From Streptomyces capillispiralis (GTDB lineage Bacteria > Actinomycetota > Actinomycetes > Streptomycetales > Streptomycetaceae), in assembly GCF_007829875.1 (NCBI RefSeq), contig NZ_VIWV01000001.1:2108001-2172000 (forward strand): 64,000 nucleotides of DNA. Direction: 5' to 3'. Positions 61,078-64,000 of this stretch are shown one piece after another (position 1 is the first letter of the stretch; every line of letters begins with the position of its first letter). The position numbers and the translations under genes are program-made. The notes beneath the pieces are model-generated. The model saw only the letters and a program-made list of their open reading frames with translations. It was not told the origin of the DNA and did no database searches.

Positions 61078-62022
61078 ATGGCCGATACCGGAGCTGCCCC
61101 GACGCCCCCGACCTCCCCGCCGCAGGGCCCGCTCGCGCGGGCGGAGCGGTTCGTCTGGCTCACCGCGCGGGTGCTCGAACAGCACCTCTTCGCCCACCAC
61201 TTCCGGGACGGCGGTGCCGGCCCGGTGGAGCGGGCGCTGGACGCCTACCGCAACGAGGACGGCGGGTACGGTCACGGGCTGGAGCCCGATCTGCGCGGTC
61301 CGGTCAGCCAGCCGCTGCACACCGCCCGCGCGCTGCGGGTGCTGGACGCGGTGGGGCGCTGCGGCGGCCGCCGCGCGGAGGACGTCTGCCGCTACCTGAC
61401 GTCCGTCTCCACGGCGGACGGCGCGCTTCCGGCGATCCATCCCGGGCAGCGCGGCTATCCGGCGGCGCCCTTCGTGCCGGTCGTGGACGACCCGCCCGGG
61501 GAGCTGCTGGCCACCGGGCCGGTGGTGGGGCTGCTGCACCGCGGCGAGGTGTGGCACGCCTGGCTGTTCCGCGCCACGGACTTCTGCTGGCGGGCCGCGG
61601 AGTCGCTGGAGAGGTCCCACCCCTACGAGGTGGAGGCCGCGGTGGCGTTCCTGGACAACGCCCCCGACCGCGCCCGCGCGGAGGCCGCCGCCGACCGGCT
61701 GGGCCGTCTGGTACGCCGGCAGCGGCTCGCGGCACTCGACCCGGACGACCTCGACGCGTACCCGGTGGCGCCGGGCTACGCCCCGCGCGAGCACCACTTC
61801 CCGCACGACTACGCGCGGACGCCGCACTCCCTGGCGCGCGCGTGGTTCACGGACGAGGAGATGGCACGCTCCCTGGACTTCCTCGCGGCCGAGCAGCAGG
61901 AGGACGGCGGCTGGCCCGTGCGGTGGCGCCAGTGGGCCCCGGGTCCCTCTCTGGAGGCGCGCTCCATGGTGACGATCGACGCCCTGCGCACGCTGGAGGC
62001 GTACGGCCGCCCCGTCCGCTGA
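61078..62022 (+). CDS. Hypothetical protein with alpha/alpha-toroid (prenyltransferase-like) repeats
   Basis: 314 residues. Repeats of the type NEDGGYGHGLEPDL (about residue 60) and QQEDGGWPVRW (about residue 280) resemble QW repeats of terpene cyclase/prenyltransferase barrels, but no DDXXD or DXDD catalytic motif is present. The ATG at 61078 is chosen because upstream sequence is the divergent promoter region of DUF3046. Cytoplasmic. Function unknown. Confidence 0.75.
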   Translation: MADTGAAPTPPTSPPQGPLARAERFVWLTARVLEQHLFAHHFRDGGAGPVERALDAYRNEDGGYGHGLEPDLRGPVSQPLHTARALRVLDAVGRCGGRRAEDVCRYLTSVSTADGALPAIHPGQRGYPAAPFVPVVDDPPGELLATGPVVGLLHRGEVWHAWLFRATDFCWRAAESLERSHPYEVEAAVAFLDNAPDRARAEAAADRLGRLVRRQRLAALDPDDLDAYPVAPGYAPREHHFPHDYARTPHSLARAWFTDEEMARSLDFLAAEQQEDGGWPVRWRQWAPGPSLEARSMVTIDALRTLEAYGRPVR

Positions 62023-62045
62023 GCGACGTCCCTGCGCGTCCCCCC

Positions 62046-62065
62046 GCGTCCCCGCGCGGGGACGC
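62046..62065. terminator. Perfect palindrome between convergent genes
   Basis: GCGTCCCCGCGCGGGGACGC, an exact 20-base palindrome between the toroid gene and azlD. Confidence 0.75.
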
Positions 62066-62084
62066 CGAAGCCGCGGCCGCCGCC

Positions 62085-62393
62085 TCATCCGCCCAGGGCT
62101 CGCACCCCCGCCGTAACGACGACGGCCGATGCGACGACGAGCAGGAACGGGGCGCGCAGCACCAGGGCCACGGCGGCCGCCGCCACCCCCGCCGCCCGGG
62201 CGTCCAGGACCAGCGCCTGGCCGTCGGAGAACGTCTGCTGGGCCGTCAGGGCGGCGAGCAGGGCGACCGGCAGCAGCGCGGCGAGGCGCCGCACGACGGG
62301 CCGTTCCAGGGCCCCGGCGGGCACCAGCAGCCCGGCGAGTTTGACGGCGTAGCAGCCGACGGCCGTCACGCCGATCGCGATCCAGATGTTCAA
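62085..62393 (-). CDS. azlD: AzlD-family branched-chain amino acid export subunit
   Basis: 102 residues, almost all hydrophobic with about three to four helices (IAIGVTAVGCYAVKLAG; LLPVALLAALTAQQTF; VVASAVVVTAGVRALG). ATG overlaps the azlC stop as ATGA. Small subunit of a two-part exporter of branched-chain amino acids or analogues. Confidence 0.88.
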   Translation of the reverse strand: MNIWIAIGVTAVGCYAVKLAGLLVPAGALERPVVRRLAALLPVALLAALTAQQTFSDGQALVLDARAAGVAAAAVALVLRAPFLLVVASAVVVTAGVRALGG

Positions 62394-63139
62394 CGGTCCC
62401 CCTCCGGTGCGTCACCGCGCGATGCGCTCCCGCGGCCCCGTGCCCACAGCACGGCCGGCGCCGCGAGCGCGGCCACCAGGACCGGCACTCCGGCCGGCAG
62501 GACGGGCAGCAGACCGAGCCCCAGGAGGACGGCGAGCCCGGCGACGGTCCGCTCGGTACCGGCCCGCAGCATGGGGGCGAGCAACGCCAGGAAGACCGCG
62601 GGACCGGCCGCGTCCAGCCCCCACGCGTCGGTGTCCCCGATGGCCTCGGCGCCCAGCGCGCCGAGCAGCGTGGTGAGGTTCCACAGCAGGTACAGGCTGA
62701 GCCCGGTCACCACGAACCCGATGCGTGCGCCGCGCCGGGTGGGCTGGGCGAGCGAGACCGCGGCCGTCTCGTCGATGACCCACTGGGCGGCGAACGGGCG
62801 CACCGCGCGGGGAAGCGCCAGCAACTGCGACAGGCGCAGCCCGTAGAAGGCGTTGCGCACCCCGAGGAAGAACGCCCCCGCGGCGGCCGTGAACGGGCTG
62901 CCGCCGGCCGCCAGCGCCCCCACCAGCGCGAACTGGGACGCACCGGTGAACACCAGCAGGCTGAGCGCGCACGTCTGGAGCAGGGTGAGCCCGCTGCCCG
63001 CCGAGGTCACGCCGAAGGCGAACCCGGAGAGCCCGACGGCGATCCCGACCCCGAGGGCGTCCCGTACGACGGCGCCGTCCGGTTTCCCTCCTCCGTCGTC
63101 CCGTATGTCCGCGTGTGCTGCTGTCCGCTCCGTTGCCAC
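62390..63139 (-). CDS. azlC: AzlC-family branched-chain amino acid export permease
   Basis: 249 residues with about seven helices; family motif SLLVFTGASQFALVG and FFLGVRNAFYGLRLS. GTG at 63139 (VATERTAAH) is the only reasonable start; it lies behind GGGGG. The first 132 bases overlap in another frame with the end of the araC-type gene, an unusually long overlap. Coupled to azlD by ATGA. Confidence 0.88.
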   Translation of the reverse strand: MATERTAAHADIRDDGGGKPDGAVVRDALGVGIAVGLSGFAFGVTSAGSGLTLLQTCALSLLVFTGASQFALVGALAAGGSPFTAAAGAFFLGVRNAFYGLRLSQLLALPRAVRPFAAQWVIDETAAVSLAQPTRRGARIGFVVTGLSLYLLWNLTTLLGALGAEAIGDTDAWGLDAAGPAVFLALLAPMLRAGTERTVAGLAVLLGLGLLPVLPAGVPVLVAALAAPAVLWARGRGSASRGDAPEGDR

Positions 63140-64000
63140 GCCCCCGACGGTACGAGGGGGCCGGGCCGCGCGTCTTGTACGTTCTTGCGCTCGCGCTGGT
63201 ACGCGCCCGGGGGCACGCCGACGATCCGGCCGAAGTGCCGGTTCAGGTGCGGCTGGTCGGTGAAACCGACCGCGACGGCCGCCTCCGACGGCGCCGTCCC
63301 GGCGTCCAGCAGCCGCCGTGCGCGCCGCACGCGCGCGTCGGTGAGCCAGGTGTGCGGCGGCATCCCGTAGGTGTCCCGGAAGGCGCGCAGCAGGGCGAAG
63401 GGGCTGGTGCCGAGTTCGCCGGCCAGCCGCTCCAGCGTCGGCGGCGCGGCCATCCGCTCCTCCAGCAGGGTCCGCGCGCGTGCGGCCATCCGGGCGCCCG
63501 CCGTGCGCACCTCGCGCCGCGGCGGTGACCCGCCGTTCAGCCGCAGCAGCCGGGTCACGGCCACCCGGAGCAGGGTGTCGGCGGCGAGCGCGTTGCCCTC
63601 GTCGGTGGCCCGCAGCACCTGGTGCACCAGGTGGACGGCGTACGGGTCGTCGAGGACCGGTGCGACGAATCCCGGGGTGCCGCGCAGCGCGGTGGTCTCG
63701 GCGGCGATCGCGGCCACCACCTCCGGTGACGGGTACACCGCCCCGTACCGCCATCCCTCGGGGACGCCCGCCCTGCCGGTGTGCGGGGTGTCGGGGTTGA
63801 CGAGCGCGAGGGCTCCGGCGCCCGCGTACACGTCTTCGCCGCCGTGGTGGAAGACCTCCACGCCGTCGGCGATGGCGGCGATCACGAAGTGCTCGTGGGT
63901 GTGCCGGACGAACGTCTTCCGTATGTAGCGGGCACGCAGCAGGTCGACACCGGGCAGTTCGTCGTACCGCCAGTGCCGCGCACGCTCCTTGCGCGATTCC
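63007..64000 (-). CDS. AraC-family transcriptional regulator (5' end cut by window edge)
   Basis: The visible part begins in an AraC_binding cupin-like N-terminal domain (TFVRHTHEHFVIAAIADGVEVF, DVYAGAGALALVNPDTPHTG) and carries a C-terminal double helix-turn-helix (LAGELGTSPFALLRAFRDTYGM and PSEAAVAVGFTDQPHLNRHFGRIVG). The translated tail past the HTH (about 60 residues) is Ser/Gly/Pro-rich and overlaps the azlC start. The start codon lies beyond base 64000. In this common arrangement, AraC regulates the adjacent azlCD export genes. Confidence 0.87.
   Translation of the reverse strand, partial: ESRKERARHWRYDELPGVDLLRARYIRKTFVRHTHEHFVIAAIADGVEVFHHGGEDVYAGAGALALVNPDTPHTGRAGVPEGWRYGAVYPSPEVVAAIAAETTALRGTPGFVAPVLDDPYAVHLVHQVLRATDEGNALAADTLLRVAVTRLLRLNGGSPPRREVRTAGARMAARARTLLEERMAAPPTLERLAGELGTSPFALLRAFRDTYGMPPHTWLTDARVRRARRLLDAGTAPSEAAVAVGFTDQPHLNRHFGRIVGVPPGAYQRERKNVQDARPGPLVPSGAWQRSGQQHTRTYGTTEEGNRTAPSYGTPSGSGSPSGSPGSPSA

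Noticed and set aside
1..64000. CRISPR arrays, rRNA, tRNA, insertion sequences, phage or plasmid origin
   Set aside because: No regularly spaced short repeats, no clover-leaf with CCA-type end, no transposase or integrase motif and no replication iteron array was recognised anywhere in the window.

Overview
The window is a piece of a Streptomyces chromosome. The evidence is very high G+C with strong G/C in third codon positions, frequent GTG and TTG starts, GGAGG-type ribosome binding sites, a single TTA leucine codon in an accessory gene, actinomycete-type SOS boxes, and a gene set (adenosylcobalamin ribonucleotide reductase with NrdR, LexA, RecA-RecX, the GluR-GluK/GluABCD glutamate system, DUF3046, Rv0909-type antitoxin) whose order I recall from the conserved core of Streptomyces genomes. 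No rRNA, tRNA, CRISPR array, transposase or phage gene was seen.

1-7.9 kb is the most accessory-looking part. It holds a truncated SARP/AfsR-type activator, a DUF1772 (anthrone-oxygenase-like) membrane protein, a DHA2 exporter and a TetR regulator, all leftward. Divergent from these are an aldo/keto reductase carrying a TTA codon, an FAD monooxygenase and a UbiG-like methyltransferase. Matching GCTAGC-containing operators lie in front of the DUF1772 gene and between tetR and the reductase, which suggests one TetR regulon for small-molecule tailoring and export. No polyketide, peptide or terpene core enzyme is visible.

8-26 kb is a nucleic-acid housekeeping block: a RecQ helicase with a C-terminal phosphoribosyltransferase-like domain, RNase HII, NrdR-NrdJ, LexA with its SOS box, and a DinG/XPD-type helicase. 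Interleaved are a TetR/DHA2 exporter pair with twin palindromic operators, an ADP-ribosylglycohydrolase, a histidine phosphatase, a DUF4937 protein and a TerD protein.

26-32 kb holds a translationally coupled acetyltransferase plus IucA/IucC siderophore synthetase, and two tandem trypsin-like lipoproteins. 32-44 kb holds HflX, an M1 peptidase, a RelA/SpoT protein with an odd synthetase active site, DapF, MiaA, MiaB, two small proteins and a MazG-like protein.

44-51 kb is the glutamate-uptake locus: an orphan TAXI binding protein, a two-component system, and a divergent ABC transporter gluABCD closed by a very strong terminator. 51-57 kb holds an FAD monooxygenase, then a sulfur operon (cysteine dioxygenase plus rhodanese) preceded by a cysteine-rich leader peptide that looks like a cysteine attenuator, then recX-recA. 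56.7-64 kb holds an overlapping four-gene ABC operon with its own regulator and operator, an AI-2E family permease, DUF3046, a toroid-fold hypothetical protein, AzlCD and a truncated AraC regulator.

All reading was by eye. Alignments, promoter calls and operator assignments are therefore provisional.
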